Assembly (NCBI RefSeq): GCF_963675905.1 | Contig: NZ_OY780936.1 | Coordinates: forward strand, 3,667,946-3,731,945 | From: an uncultured Bacteroides sp. | GTDB lineage: Bacteria > Bacteroidota > Bacteroidia > Bacteroidales > Bacteroidaceae | Direction of reading: 5' to 3' | Length of the DNA stretch: 64,000 bases | Shown: piece by piece, positions 19,102 to 27,217 of the stretch | How the letters are laid out: every line of letters starts with the position of its first letter | Numbering within the stretch: position 1 is the stretch's first letter | Notes under the pieces: model-generated | Seen by the model: the letters and a program-made list of their open reading frames with translations, nothing else | Databases searched by the model: none | What the model was told of the DNA's origin: nothing | Position numbers and translations under genes: made by a program

Positions 19102-19512
19102 ATGGAAATTAAAATTAGTTCTTTAGACAATATCAAGGATGCTGCCCGTGAATTTATTGCTGCTATGGGCGATAATACAGTGTTTGCTTTCTACGGAAAG
19201 ATGGGTGCTGGTAAAACTACCTTTATCAAGGCTATATGTGAATATATGGGAGTTTCGGACGTGATAAACTCTCCTTCGTTCTCTATCATTAATGAATATC
19301 GTGCGGAAAGTGGTGAGCTTATTTATCATTTCGATTTCTACCGCATCAATAAGGTAGAAGAGGCTTATGATTTTGGGTACGAAGATTATTTCTATTGTGG
19401 TGCCTTATGTTTTATTGAATGGCCGGAACTGATTGAAGAACTTTTGCCGTTTGATTGTGTAAAGGTAACCATTGAAGAACAGGAAGACGGAAGCCGTTTG
19501 GTAACTTTCTAA
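19102..19512 (+). CDS. tsaE: tRNA threonylcarbamoyladenosine biosynthesis ATPase TsaE
   Basis: A 136-residue P-loop ATPase of the complex that installs t6A at position 37 of ANN-decoding tRNAs, together with TsaB and TsaD. Walker A is GKMGAGKTT (32-40), and the family motifs [10 protein letters not shown] (57-66), HFDFYR (76-81) and IEWPE (105-109) are all present. Length is typical. The 14-bp gap from porX and 3-bp gap to the next gene place it inside an operon. Confidence 0.96.
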   Translation: MEIKISSLDNIKDAAREFIAAMGDNTVFAFYGKMGAGKTTFIKAICEYMGVSDVINSPSFSIINEYRAESGELIYHFDFYRINKVEEAYDFGYEDYFYCGALCFIEWPELIEELLPFDCVKVTIEEQEDGSRLVTF

Positions 19513-19515
19513 TTA

Positions 19516-19731
19516 ATGGATCCAAAATATATAGTACAAGGATTATTCACTGTGGCGGGAATTATTTCTATTCTCGCTGCTCTATTTAATTGGAACTGGT
19601 TTTTCTCTGCTCAGAATGCGCAGTTTGTTGTTCGGAACATTGGCAGAAAATGGGCCAGGGTATTTTATGGAACTTTGGGACTTATTTTAATTGCTGCAGC
19701 TGTATTCTTTTATTTTCAGGTAAATCAGTAA
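19516..19731 (+). CDS. Small two-helix membrane protein, Imm17-like
   Basis: A 71-residue protein with two hydrophobic segments (about 6-24 and 50-68) around an Arg-rich loop (RNIGRKWARVFYG). This resembles the small Bacteroidetes proteins classed as immunity 17 family, though I base this on recollection of the pattern only. It begins 3 bp after tsaE and is likely co-translated. No toxin gene is adjacent, so an immunity role is not supported by context. Many copies of such proteins sit beside tsaE, which argues for a housekeeping membrane role instead. Confidence 0.7.
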   Translation: MDPKYIVQGLFTVAGIISILAALFNWNWFFSAQNAQFVVRNIGRKWARVFYGTLGLILIAAAVFFYFQVNQ

Positions 19732-19807
19732 AATATATAATTTATTATTACTTTTGTTCTTATATCCTATCTAATAATTTAAGAAAGGTATCAATTCTTC
19801 TTTCACT

Positions 19808-19815
19808 TATATTTG
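19808..19815 (+). promoter_or_regulatory. -7 promoter box for the membrane protein at 19855
   Basis: TATATTTG, 39 bp upstream of ATG 19855. An in-frame TTG at 19813 overlaps it and is therefore not the start. Confidence 0.7.
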
Positions 19816-19854
19816 TACTTTATCTCTATCTCTATTTGTAGAAAATATTACATT

Positions 19855-20787
19855 ATGAATACTCAGAATCAAAAAATTAATTTTTATCAGAAAAGAACCT
19901 TAGTTGAGAATATTACTATTACATTCGATTTTCTAAAAGATCATTGGAAGATGATCCTTAAATTGTGTGTATACTTCTTATTACCTTTATCTATTGTGCA
20001 GGGGATCTTTTCAACTAATTTTTATTCTTTTGTAGTTGATGCTGCATTGTATGCACCTTCTACTTTTGAGTCTTTAGAAGGAATATCTCCTATGACTATT
20101 GTAAATTATGTTTTGTTGATTATTTCTTTTCTGATAGGTCAAAGCTTTCTCACTGCTATTGTCTATACGGTTCTACAGAAATCTTTAGATGAGAATAGTT
20201 CAGAAAGTTATTCTCTCTCAGGGATAAAAGACGTTTTTATATCATACCTGAAACAATGCTTTATCCTGACTTTTTATCTGATGTTTGTTATTCTTGGATA
20301 TTTCTTGCTTGTAGGAGCATTGGCATATCTGTTTCCTTATTTCTTGGTTATAATTATACCTGTTACGTTTGCTTTAATTATACCTTTGATATTAATTTAT
20401 CCGGCTTATATTTTAGGAGAAGATTCTGGTACAAATAATGCATTAAAGCAGTCTTTCAAATTGGGATTTCCTACCTGGGGAAACCTTTTCTTATTAATGT
20501 TTGCCTTAGGTATTGTTTGTAAAATAATTCAGATCGTTGCAAAATTGCCTTGGTATATAACTTTCTTTACTGGCAAAATTTCAGGTCAGGTAACGAATGG
20601 TGTCGCTGTTTCAAATCCATTTTGGCTGGATCTTATTACATATTTATTTTCTGCAGTTCATATTTTGGGTTCTTATATTGGAGGTGTATTGATTCTTGTA
20701 GGTGCTGCATTTCATTACTTCAGTGCGCTGGAGGGAAAGGAAACTCTATCTGATAGCAACGATATTGATAATTTTGATCAATTATAA
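19855..20787 (+). CDS. Multi-pass membrane protein of unknown function
   Basis: About 310 residues from ATG 19855, with around six hydrophobic segments and a cytoplasmic-looking N-terminus (NQKINFYQKRTLVENITITFDFLKDHWK). The layout, a short polar start, a membrane segment with Pro-rich turns and a paired-helix core (SFKLGFPTWGNLFLLM), recalls Bacteroidetes membrane proteins of unknown role. No catalytic motif is visible. It has its own promoter at 19808 and is monocistronic. The extended reading frame from 19813 starts inside the promoter box and is rejected. Confidence 0.8.
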   Translation: MNTQNQKINFYQKRTLVENITITFDFLKDHWKMILKLCVYFLLPLSIVQGIFSTNFYSFVVDAALYAPSTFESLEGISPMTIVNYVLLIISFLIGQSFLTAIVYTVLQKSLDENSSESYSLSGIKDVFISYLKQCFILTFYLMFVILGYFLLVGALAYLFPYFLVIIIPVTFALIIPLILIYPAYILGEDSGTNNALKQSFKLGFPTWGNLFLLMFALGIVCKIIQIVAKLPWYITFFTGKISGQVTNGVAVSNPFWLDLITYLFSAVHILGSYIGGVLILVGAAFHYFSALEGKETLSDSNDIDNFDQL

Positions 20788-20869
20788 ATATTTAATGCAC
20801 GCTTCGGACACTCTATTTTATGATTTCGCAAAAATAGCAAGCTGATTCATAACCTCTTTGGAAGTGTGA

Positions 20870-20986
20870 TTGGTGGTCTCTACCCTGAAACAACATGCCG
20901 TTTACTCATTACTCACCACGCCCGATAAGTTGTCGGTCGACATTATAAATAAGTATTTGGAGATTAAATCCCGCCATCTTATCTAG
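20870..20986 (+). pseudogene. Decayed coding fragment, possibly a transposase or recombinase C-terminus
   Basis: A 38-codon open stretch ending at TAG 20984 reads ...TPDKLSVDIINKYLEIKSR.... It has the composition of real protein and uses codons unlike the surrounding spacer. Upstream in the same frame the similarity is broken by stops at 20867 and near 20851. I do not recognise the family with certainty; a mobile-element protein remnant is a guess from context. Confidence 0.3.
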
Positions 20987-21020
20987 ACGATTAATATTCT
21001 ACTGCTGATAACTAGCTATC

Positions 21021-21096
21021 CCATTCACCAATAAATAAAATCCATAGGTGAATGGCTGAATTTTATTGGTGAATAATCCGGGAAGATTGGTGAATG
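21021..21096. repeat. Cluster of GGTGAAT short repeats
   Basis: Four copies of GGTGAAT(G/A) in 76 bp: inverted at 21021-21029, direct at 21047-21055, near 21068 and near 21089. The second half of the first copy and the third copy also form an imperfect inverted repeat (ATTCACCAATAAATAAAAT versus ATTTTATTGGTGAAT). The arrangement is iteron-like. The whole spacer 20788-21628 has no intact gene. Confidence 0.6.
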
Positions 21097-21113
21097 GTTT
21101 TCAAGTAGTCTAA

Positions 21114-21162
21114 CTTTCTGTTTTTCTTTGTGTTTTGCAAACTATGACACAAAAGCAGAAAG
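21114..21162. repeat. Interrupted inverted repeat
   Basis: CTTTCTG (21114-21120) and TTTGTGT (21127-21133) pair with ACACAAA (21147-21153) and CAGAAAG (21156-21162), giving two stacked 7-bp stems around a small internal loop. Confidence 0.55.
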
Positions 21163-21236
21163 CTACCATCACTCCCTCACTTTTTGTTGTAATACACTGA
21201 ATATAAAATAACTAATGGGTGATGGTAGCTTTTTTA
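21159..21236 (+). repeat. 14-bp perfect inverted repeat with trailing T run
   Basis: AAAGCTACCATCAC (21159-21172) and GTGATGGTAGCTTT (21219-21232) are perfect reverse complements, separated by 46 nt, followed by T residues. It could be a terminator with a large loop or an end of a small element. It overlaps a set of GTGAGGGA-type repeats. Confidence 0.55.
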
Positions 21237-21274
21237 TCCATCACTTTACCCTCACAAAAAGGGTCATCCCTCAC
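21172..21274 (-). repeat. GTGAGGGAT-type short repeats, first locus
   Basis: On the minus strand: GTGAGGGAT (21274-21266), GTGAGGGTA (21255-21247), GTGATGGAT (21244-21236) and GTGAGGGAG (21180-21172). Order and spacers resemble the plus-strand set at 35586-35706, e.g. GTGAGGGTAAAGTGATGGAT here versus GTGAGGGATAAAGTGAGGGAT there. Confidence 0.65.
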
Positions 21275-21492
21275 CATTTCGAGCATAATTTGTTCATTTC
21301 AGATCTCTGCGTAAGTTGTAATGTAGGACTTCTGTTTTTATATTTTTGTACAAAGAGACTAGCCATTTCTTAAGCATCCTAAATTATGTTTGGAATTTGT
21401 TGATCAACAAAGTTCTTTTATACTAATATGTACCAATAATATAAAATAATAATAATCTTTACTAGATATATGTATTATATTTCTTTATTTTA

Positions 21493-21500
21493 TACATTTG
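21493..21500 (+). promoter_or_regulatory. -7 promoter box upstream of the orphan membrane protein
   Basis: TACATTTG fits TAnnTTTG and lies 128 bp before ATG 21629. No -33 partner is obvious. Confidence 0.45.
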
Positions 21501-21628
21501 TACATTATGTTCAAATTACAAACGCAACTGGTGGTAGTAAATTAGAGTATTATTCTAATGGTGGACTACTTATTTCTAATAATTCAAATATTTGTACTCT
21601 TTATATAGTGAAAAGAAAATAATAATAT

Positions 21629-22342
21629 ATGAATAAGAAAAAAATAATATCGTCAATTATAAAAGTTCTTATTATAATTGTTCTTATTGTAATTGTTGTG
21701 ATTGGTGGAATCATAGGATTCTGGTATCATAGCCATTTTTGGACATACTATCACAATTTTAGGATAGAAAGTGTAGATATGCGAGAAGTTGTGCTTGATG
21801 ATTCTGCTTGTGGCAGCAAGACCTATCTTTTAACCCTTAAATGTAAGGAATGCAATCCACAACGAAGGTGGATGGGTGTAATTCCACCTTTTGTAGATGG
21901 CATTGCAGAAAAAGTGGAATCTATCGAGGTTCTGGATTTTGAGAATAAGAATATATCCTCAGTATTCCAGGGTGTTGATAGGTATAAAAACGTTCCGTTG
22001 GGTTTTTTGTACGTTGAAAATGTTACTTCCACTGTTCGCTCTGTTAGAGATCTAGATAGCTTAGGTAATTATATGAATCATTTAAAAGAAGAGTTGTGTT
22101 ATAATTATTATAACAAAAGAGATAGCTCATATTATGTTGGGCTGTTATATAGATTAAAATATAATCGTGAAGTTCCTAAGAATGTAGTCGTTAAATTAAA
22201 GGGAAAGACTTTACAGGCAGAAGTTGATACGATACCTCTATATTTCAGTGTTTCATGTATAATACCTCAAGGTCAGGAACATGGCAGTGAGGCAAATGTA
22301 ATTAGAAGTAGTTGGAAATTCGATTTTGATTATAAAAGATAA
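21629..22342 (+). CDS. Orphan single-pass membrane protein of unknown function
   Basis: A 237-residue protein that I do not recognise. Residues 8-31 form a very hydrophobic Ile/Val-rich helix, and the rest is predicted extracytoplasmic with little low complexity. Four Cys are visible in residues 60-80 and 130-140 (DSACGSKTYLLTLKCKECNP), and a fifth lies near the end (VSCIIPQG). It stands alone in a gene-poor, AT-rich patch with decayed fragments on both sides, so it is probably accessory rather than core. A promoter box lies at 21493. Start ATG 21629 places the membrane helix at the N-terminus as expected. Confidence 0.7.
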   Translation: MNKKKIISSIIKVLIIIVLIVIVVIGGIIGFWYHSHFWTYYHNFRIESVDMREVVLDDSACGSKTYLLTLKCKECNPQRRWMGVIPPFVDGIAEKVESIEVLDFENKNISSVFQGVDRYKNVPLGFLYVENVTSTVRSVRDLDSLGNYMNHLKEELCYNYYNKRDSSYYVGLLYRLKYNREVPKNVVVKLKGKTLQAEVDTIPLYFSVSCIIPQGQEHGSEANVIRSSWKFDFDYKR

Positions 22343-22352
22343 CTCTATTAAT

Positions 22353-22460
22353 TTGTTGCTGCTTTTAGTCGCTTTTTATTTTTCTTATCAAATAGGTAAA
22401 GATGCTGCCCATAGAGATGCTCGGATTAAAGTTACAAGTGAAGTTAATCAACAGAAATAA
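22353..22460 (+). pseudogene. Possible small membrane-protein ORF or remnant
   Basis: An open stretch without ATG (TTG at 22353) encodes a Leu-rich hydrophobic helix followed by a polar tail (GKDAAHRDARIKVTSE). After the stop at 22458 the same frame continues with a low-complexity Gly/Ser/Thr run (GGQSNTSGGGTNT), as if a CAA had become TAA. It is weakly supported. Confidence 0.25.
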
Positions 22461-22510
22461 GGAGGTCAAAGTAATACTTCTGGTGGGGGGACTAATACTA
22501 TTTCCAATAT

Positions 22511-22550
22511 AAAAAACAGTCCGTTGCAAGCTTATTCTTGCAACGGACTG
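22511..22550 (-). terminator. Terminator of the dnaE-trxA gene group
   Basis: Perfect 14-bp stem CAGTCCGTTGCAAG (22517-22530) / CTTGCAACGGACTG (22537-22550) with a 6-nt loop; on the minus strand it is followed by TTTTTT (22516-22511). Confidence 0.92.
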
Positions 22551-22603
22551 AAATGTATTTTATCCTCCTAATTGAGGGATTCAGGACTAGTTATTAAGTG
22601 AGG

Positions 22604-22939
22604 TTAATCAACCTGACCTAATGAATTTCCATATTCCATTTCTCCTTGAACAACAAAGAGAATATCTTCGGGATTAAATTCTCCCATACCATCTTTTTTT
22701 GCCTCTTTTACAATGTATTCCACTATTTCGTCCTGATCGATATTTACATATCCATCAGCATCCGGTTGTGCATCCAAACATCCGCTTGTAGAATAGTAAT
22801 CCACCATCACGTCGAGGAAATAATAGAGCTCATCGTCAGTAAACTTGTCTTTCAAGTCCTGTGGCAAAAAGTTCTTAATGAATTCAACGGTCTTTTCGTC
22901 GTCTTCATCTTCCAATAAGAAATCATCTTCTAAGCCCAT
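22604..22939 (-). CDS. Conserved acidic protein of unknown function
   Basis: A 111-residue strongly acidic protein (many Asp/Glu; starts MGLEDDFLLEDEDDEKTVEF) without signal peptide or membrane segment. I do not recognise a named family. It follows trxA by 44 bp on the same strand with no TAnnTTTG box between, so it is probably co-transcribed with thioredoxin, and a strong terminator follows. Composition and helical pattern suggest a soluble cytoplasmic protein. Confidence 0.8.
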   Translation of the reverse strand: MGLEDDFLLEDEDDEKTVEFIKNFLPQDLKDKFTDDELYYFLDVMVDYYSTSGCLDAQPDADGYVNIDQDEIVEYIVKEAKKDGMGEFNPEDILFVVQGEMEYGNSLGQVD

Positions 22940-22983
22940 AATCTAATTGTGTTTTGAGAGTTCTTATAAAATTTATTATTGAA

Positions 22984-23298
22984 TTACAGTAAAGAATCAA
23001 TCTTTGCCTGGAAAACAGATTTCGCAGCTGCTCCAACTTGTTTATCAACAACTTCGCCATTCTTAATAAACAATACAGTAGGAACATTACGGATTCCGAA
23101 TTTTGATACTAGATCGTCGTTCTCTTCAATGTCACATTTTCCAATAGTTACTTTTCCTTCGTATTCTGCTGCTAATTCTTCGATTGCAGGTCCTATTTGT
23201 TTGCAAGGTCCGCACCAGGTTGCCCAGAAATCTACTACTAATGGTTTTTCGCTTTGAAGTAATTCTTCAAAATTATTGTCTGTTATTGCTAATGCCAT
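22984..23298 (-). CDS. trxA: Thioredoxin
   Basis: A 104-residue classic thioredoxin. The redox-active WCGPC lies at residues 28-32 and the cis-proline at 73 (NVPTVLFI). Asp23 and Lys33 lie beside the active site as in the family. It acts as a cytoplasmic disulfide reductase. It is downstream of dnaE (45-bp gap) but has its own promoter box at 23333-23340, immediately after the dnaE stop. Confidence 0.97.
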   Translation of the reverse strand: MALAITDNNFEELLQSEKPLVVDFWATWCGPCKQIGPAIEELAAEYEGKVTIGKCDIEENDDLVSKFGIRNVPTVLFIKNGEVVDKQVGAAAKSVFQAKIDSLL

Positions 23299-23332
23299 AA
23301 TATTATCCTTTTTTTATTAAACGTATATGATG

Positions 23333-23340
23333 CAAATATA
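23333..23340 (-). promoter_or_regulatory. -7 promoter box for trxA
   Basis: Minus-strand TATATTTG in the dnaE-trxA gap, 34 bp before the trxA ATG. Confidence 0.7.
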
Positions 23341-23343
23341 ATA

Positions 23344-26300
23344 TTAATTAATATGATATTCAAGTTCGGGATGTTCATTTATATAATTGACGATATTTTT
23401 TCCAACTGATAATTTAGTTGAACGAGCCATAAATTCAACCGAATAATTTGATTCATCATCAAAGATTTTAAAGAAAAGCTCTGTCTTTCCCGGACTTTCA
23501 TTGCTTAAAATTGAAAGTTCTGTCACAACCTGCTGATCTAAAGCTTTCAATGGGATAAAGATAGTCATCTTTTCTATTAATGTATCCTTTACATCGGGAA
23601 GCAGTTCCATAGATGTTATTTTAATATCCAGCTCGTCGGGTTTCCATTGACGTGGCTGACAACGGCCTTTGATATATAAGAACATTCCCACAGAAAGAAA
23701 GTTTCGCCATTCAATATAGTCGTTGCCGAAGAAAGGCAGTTCATTAGAACCGGAGAAGTCTTCAAACTTGACTATTGCATAAGGCTTTCCGGTTTTTCCC
23801 ATACCTTCTCGAACGTTTGTTACTATTCCTCCAAAAGTGAGCTCCTTATTGGCAAGGGATGCTCGGTCTGAGAAATCGACCATTTTGGTATTACATACAT
23901 CCTTTAATATAATAGAGTACTCATCAAGTGGATGAGCTGAAAGGTAGATACCAACCAATTCCTTTTCTTTATTAAGACGTTCAAGGTCGCTCCATCTTTC
24001 TGCCGGCAATATTTCGGGTGTTGCAATATCTATAACATTATCTCCACCAAAAAGAGAGTTCGCAGCTTGTTCTCTGTCCAGCTGGAACTTGTTACCGTAA
24101 CGGACTAATGTTTCAAGGAAAGTTTCTCCTTTTGTATTTACAGCAAAGAATTGCTCTCTTTTTAATTCAGGGAAATTATCGAAACCACCGGCAAGAGCTA
24201 TGTTTTCAAGATTCTTCTTGTTGCAGGCGGTTAAGTTTACCCGCTGAACAAAATCGAAGATTCCAGCAAACGGGCCATTTTTCTCTCGTTCTTGAATAAT
24301 TGCTTCTACAGCACTTTCTCCTACACCCTTGATAGCTCCCAATCCAAAGCGAATATTACCTTCTTTGTTAACCGTGAATTTCAGATTACTTTCATTTACA
24401 TCCGGTCCCAGAACAAGAATCCCCATTGCTTTACATTCGTCCATGAACCTTGTGATATCTGTAATATTTGAGATATTCCGGCTCAGAACGGCAGCCATAT
24501 ACTCGGATGGGTAGTTGGCTTTTAGATATGCAGTCTGATAAGCGACCCATGAGTAGCAGGTTGCATGAGATTTATTGAACGCATAAGAGGCGAACTTTTC
24601 CCAGTCTCCCCAAATTTTTTCAAGAACTTTAGGGTCATGACCGTTTTTCTGTCCTCCTTCCAGGAACAGAGGTTTCAGGTGATCCAGCTTATCTTTCAGC
24701 TTTTTACCCATTGCTTTACGCAATGTATCTGATTCTCCACGAGTGAAGTTGGCAAGAAGTCTGGATAAAAGCATCACCTGTTCCTGATATACCGTAATAC
24801 CATAAGTATCTTTAAGATACTTTTCCATTACTGGTATGTCATATATAATGGGTTCACGACCATGTTTACGGTCAATGAACTGAGGAATATAGTCCATTGG
24901 TCCCGGTCGGTAAAGCGCATTCATCGCGATAAGATCCTCGAAAGTACTAGGTTGAAGCTCTTTCAGGTATTTTTGCATACCGGGCGACTCAAACTGGAAG
25001 GTCCCGATAGTTCTTCCTTCACTATATAGTTTGTAAGTAGGTTCATCTTCTGTGGAAATAGTATCAATATCCAGATCTATTCCCCGGTGTAAACGAATGT
25101 TTACAATGGCTTCCTTTATAATTGATAGGGTTTTAAGTCCCAGAAAGTCCATCTTGATCAGTCCCGTATCCTCAATAACCGAGCCTTCATACTGGGTAAC
25201 CAGCATTTTTTCGCCGGTTTCTTTATCATCAGCAGTACTTACCGGCACCCAATCCGTAATATCATCACGGCAGATAATGGTTCCACAGGCATGAACACCC
25301 GTGTTGCGCACATTGCCTTCCAGCATTTGTGCGTATTTCATGGTATCTCTTACCAAAGGATCGTAAGAGTTGCAAGCCTCCTGTAACTCAGGGATTGCAG
25401 CGATACAGTTCTTTAAATTAATTTTAGGATTCTTTCCATTTACTTCTGGCAGTCGGTCGGGGATTAACTTGGTTAGTCTGTCCGATTCAGACAAAGGCAA
25501 TTTCTGTACACGCGCCACATCCTTGATGGCCAGCTTGGTAGCCATTGTACCGTAAGTAATAATGTGGGCTACTTTCTCGTAGCCATATTTATCTGTAACC
25601 CAACGAAGCACCTCACCACGGCCGTCATCATCAAAGTCGATATCAATATCCGGCAGTGAAATACGGTCAGGATTCAGGAAGCGTTCGAATAGTAAGTCGT
25701 ACTTGATAGGGTCTAACTGAGTAATCCCCAAACAATACGCAACAGCCGAGCCCGCTGCCGAACCACGCCCCGGTCCAACAGATACACCCATATCTCTTGC
25801 TGCAGCAATGAAGTCTTGTACAATAAGGAAGTATCCCGGGAATCCCATGTGCTTAATTGTGGCCAATTCAAAATCCACACGTTCCTTTTGTTCGTCATTC
25901 ATTTCTCCCCAACGCTTCTTTGCTCCCTCGTAAGTGAGGTACTTAAGATAATCGTCGTCGTTATCAAATCCTGCAGGTTTTGGGAAGTTAGGAAGGATAG
26001 GGCCGTGGTCGATAGTATAGAATTCCACCTGGTTGCATATATCCACTGTATTGGAAAGAGCTTCAGGAACATCAGCAAAGATTTCATTCATTTCCTCCCT
26101 GGTTTTCATCCATTCCTGTTTGGAATAGAGCATACGGTTAGGGTCATCCAGATCCTTACCTGTACTGAGGCAAATCAAACGGTCATGTGCTTCCGCATTT
26201 TCTTCGTCCACAAAGTGTACGTCGTTAGTGCATATCAGCTTAACATTATATTTTTGGGAAAGCTTTATTATTTCAGGATTAACCATTGACTGGAGAGCAA

Positions 26301-27000
26301 AAGCTTCATGGTTGGCTCTTGCCACAGTAGCTTTATGACGTTGTAATTCCAGATAGAAATCATCGCCAAAAAGGTTCTTGTACCAACGGATTGCCTCCTC
26401 AGCTTCTTCTATTTGCTGCTTTCTTATTTTCTGAGGAACTTCACCTCCCAAACAAGCAGATGAAACAATAAGTCCTTCGTGATATTTCTCTAATTCAGTT
26501 CTGTCAGTACGTGGACGATAATAATAACCATCAGTCCAGGCTTTAGACACCAGCTTTATCAGATTATGATAACCTTTTTCGTTCTTTGCAAGTACAATTA
26601 AGTGATAACCACTTTGATCTTGTTTACCATCTTTCTTATCAAGAGAACGCTTTGCCACATACATTTCGCAGCCGATTATCGGTTTAAATAATTTCTTTTT
26701 AGCGGCTTCTAATTGTTCTTTGCAATTGTTTATTTCGTTCTCTTTATCTTCGCATGCAAGTTCTCCTGATTCAAGCTGAGAGATTTTCTTTTTCAGATCT
26801 TTTATCTCGCCGTTTGCTCCTCCATTCTTCTTCTTTACATAATTGAAGAATTCTTTTACACCGAACATGTTTCCATGATCGGTCAAGGCAATACCTTTCA
26901 TTCCGTTGTCTATGGCTTTGTCAACCAGAGCTTTAACGGAGGCTTGTCCATCGAGGATAGAATATTGTGAGTGAACATGTAAATGAACAAAATCTTGCAT
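23344..27000 (-). CDS. dnaE: DNA polymerase III alpha subunit DnaE
   Basis: A 1218-residue replicative polymerase. The N-terminal PHP domain starts with FVHLHVHSQYSILDG (about 4-18). The palm carries the catalytic PDIDIDF (about residue 450) and the second Asp in KMDFLGLKT (about 617). The thumb and finger regions include YQEQVMLLSR and KSHATCYSWVAYQTAYLKANYP. A C-terminal OB-fold (GGIVTNVREGMGKTGKPYAIV, about 1060) follows. The segment 60-100 is Lys/Glu-rich, an insertion in the PHP domain seen in Bacteroidetes. Length is normal. A TATCTTTG box lies 51 bp upstream, with TTTG at the -33 position. Confidence 0.97.
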   Translation of the reverse strand: MQDFVHLHVHSQYSILDGQASVKALVDKAIDNGMKGIALTDHGNMFGVKEFFNYVKKKNGGANGEIKDLKKKISQLESGELACEDKENEINNCKEQLEAAKKKLFKPIIGCEMYVAKRSLDKKDGKQDQSGYHLIVLAKNEKGYHNLIKLVSKAWTDGYYYRPRTDRTELEKYHEGLIVSSACLGGEVPQKIRKQQIEEAEEAIRWYKNLFGDDFYLELQRHKATVARANHEAFALQSMVNPEIIKLSQKYNVKLICTNDVHFVDEENAEAHDRLICLSTGKDLDDPNRMLYSKQEWMKTREEMNEIFADVPEALSNTVDICNQVEFYTIDHGPILPNFPKPAGFDNDDDYLKYLTYEGAKKRWGEMNDEQKERVDFELATIKHMGFPGYFLIVQDFIAAARDMGVSVGPGRGSAAGSAVAYCLGITQLDPIKYDLLFERFLNPDRISLPDIDIDFDDDGRGEVLRWVTDKYGYEKVAHIITYGTMATKLAIKDVARVQKLPLSESDRLTKLIPDRLPEVNGKNPKINLKNCIAAIPELQEACNSYDPLVRDTMKYAQMLEGNVRNTGVHACGTIICRDDITDWVPVSTADDKETGEKMLVTQYEGSVIEDTGLIKMDFLGLKTLSIIKEAIVNIRLHRGIDLDIDTISTEDEPTYKLYSEGRTIGTFQFESPGMQKYLKELQPSTFEDLIAMNALYRPGPMDYIPQFIDRKHGREPIIYDIPVMEKYLKDTYGITVYQEQVMLLSRLLANFTRGESDTLRKAMGKKLKDKLDHLKPLFLEGGQKNGHDPKVLEKIWGDWEKFASYAFNKSHATCYSWVAYQTAYLKANYPSEYMAAVLSRNISNITDITRFMDECKAMGILVLGPDVNESNLKFTVNKEGNIRFGLGAIKGVGESAVEAIIQEREKNGPFAGIFDFVQRVNLTACNKKNLENIALAGGFDNFPELKREQFFAVNTKGETFLETLVRYGNKFQLDREQAANSLFGGDNVIDIATPEILPAERWSDLERLNKEKELVGIYLSAHPLDEYSIILKDVCNTKMVDFSDRASLANKELTFGGIVTNVREGMGKTGKPYAIVKFEDFSGSNELPFFGNDYIEWRNFLSVGMFLYIKGRCQPRQWKPDELDIKITSMELLPDVKDTLIEKMTIFIPLKALDQQVVTELSILSNESPGKTELFFKIFDDESNYSVEFMARSTKLSVGKNIVNYINEHPELEYHIN

Positions 27001-27050
27001 ATTAACTAAAAATTTTAAAAAATAATCCCAACCATAAATAAAATGGTTTT

Positions 27051-27058
27051 CAAAGATA
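27051..27058 (-). promoter_or_regulatory. -7 promoter box for dnaE
   Basis: Minus-strand TATCTTTG with an upstream TTTG at about -33 (separated by ~16 nt). It is divergent from the psd promoter. Confidence 0.75.
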
Positions 27059-27183
27059 CTTAGCTTTCTACTTTCAAAAAAATGAATTCACTAAAAGTTA
27101 TCAACATAAATGTTTTTTATAAGAAAAGAAGCATTTTTATTTATTTCTATGATAATTTACTTGGTAGCTTATCAAATTAAGAT

Positions 27184-27191
27184 TATTTTTG
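27184..27191 (+). promoter_or_regulatory. -7 promoter box for psd-pssA
   Basis: TATTTTTG, 26 bp before the psd ATG. Confidence 0.7.
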
Positions 27192-27217
27192 TGCCATAAA
27201 ATCATTATAAAGGACTG

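Noticed and set aside
21021-21096. Possible invertible promoter (phase-variation) switch
   Set aside because: The inverted repeats are short and imperfect, enclose no TAnnTTTG box, and no invertase gene is nearby.
21470-21622. 50-codon ORF ending 6 bp before the orphan membrane gene
   Set aside because: Its ATG lies upstream of the only promoter box (21493), its sequence is low in complexity (Tyr/Asn-rich) and no motif is visible. It is probably chance in AT-rich DNA.
25816-26289. 157-codon plus-strand ORF inside dnaE
   Set aside because: It is a shadow of the conserved PHP/palm region of dnaE and has no promoter or recognisable domain.
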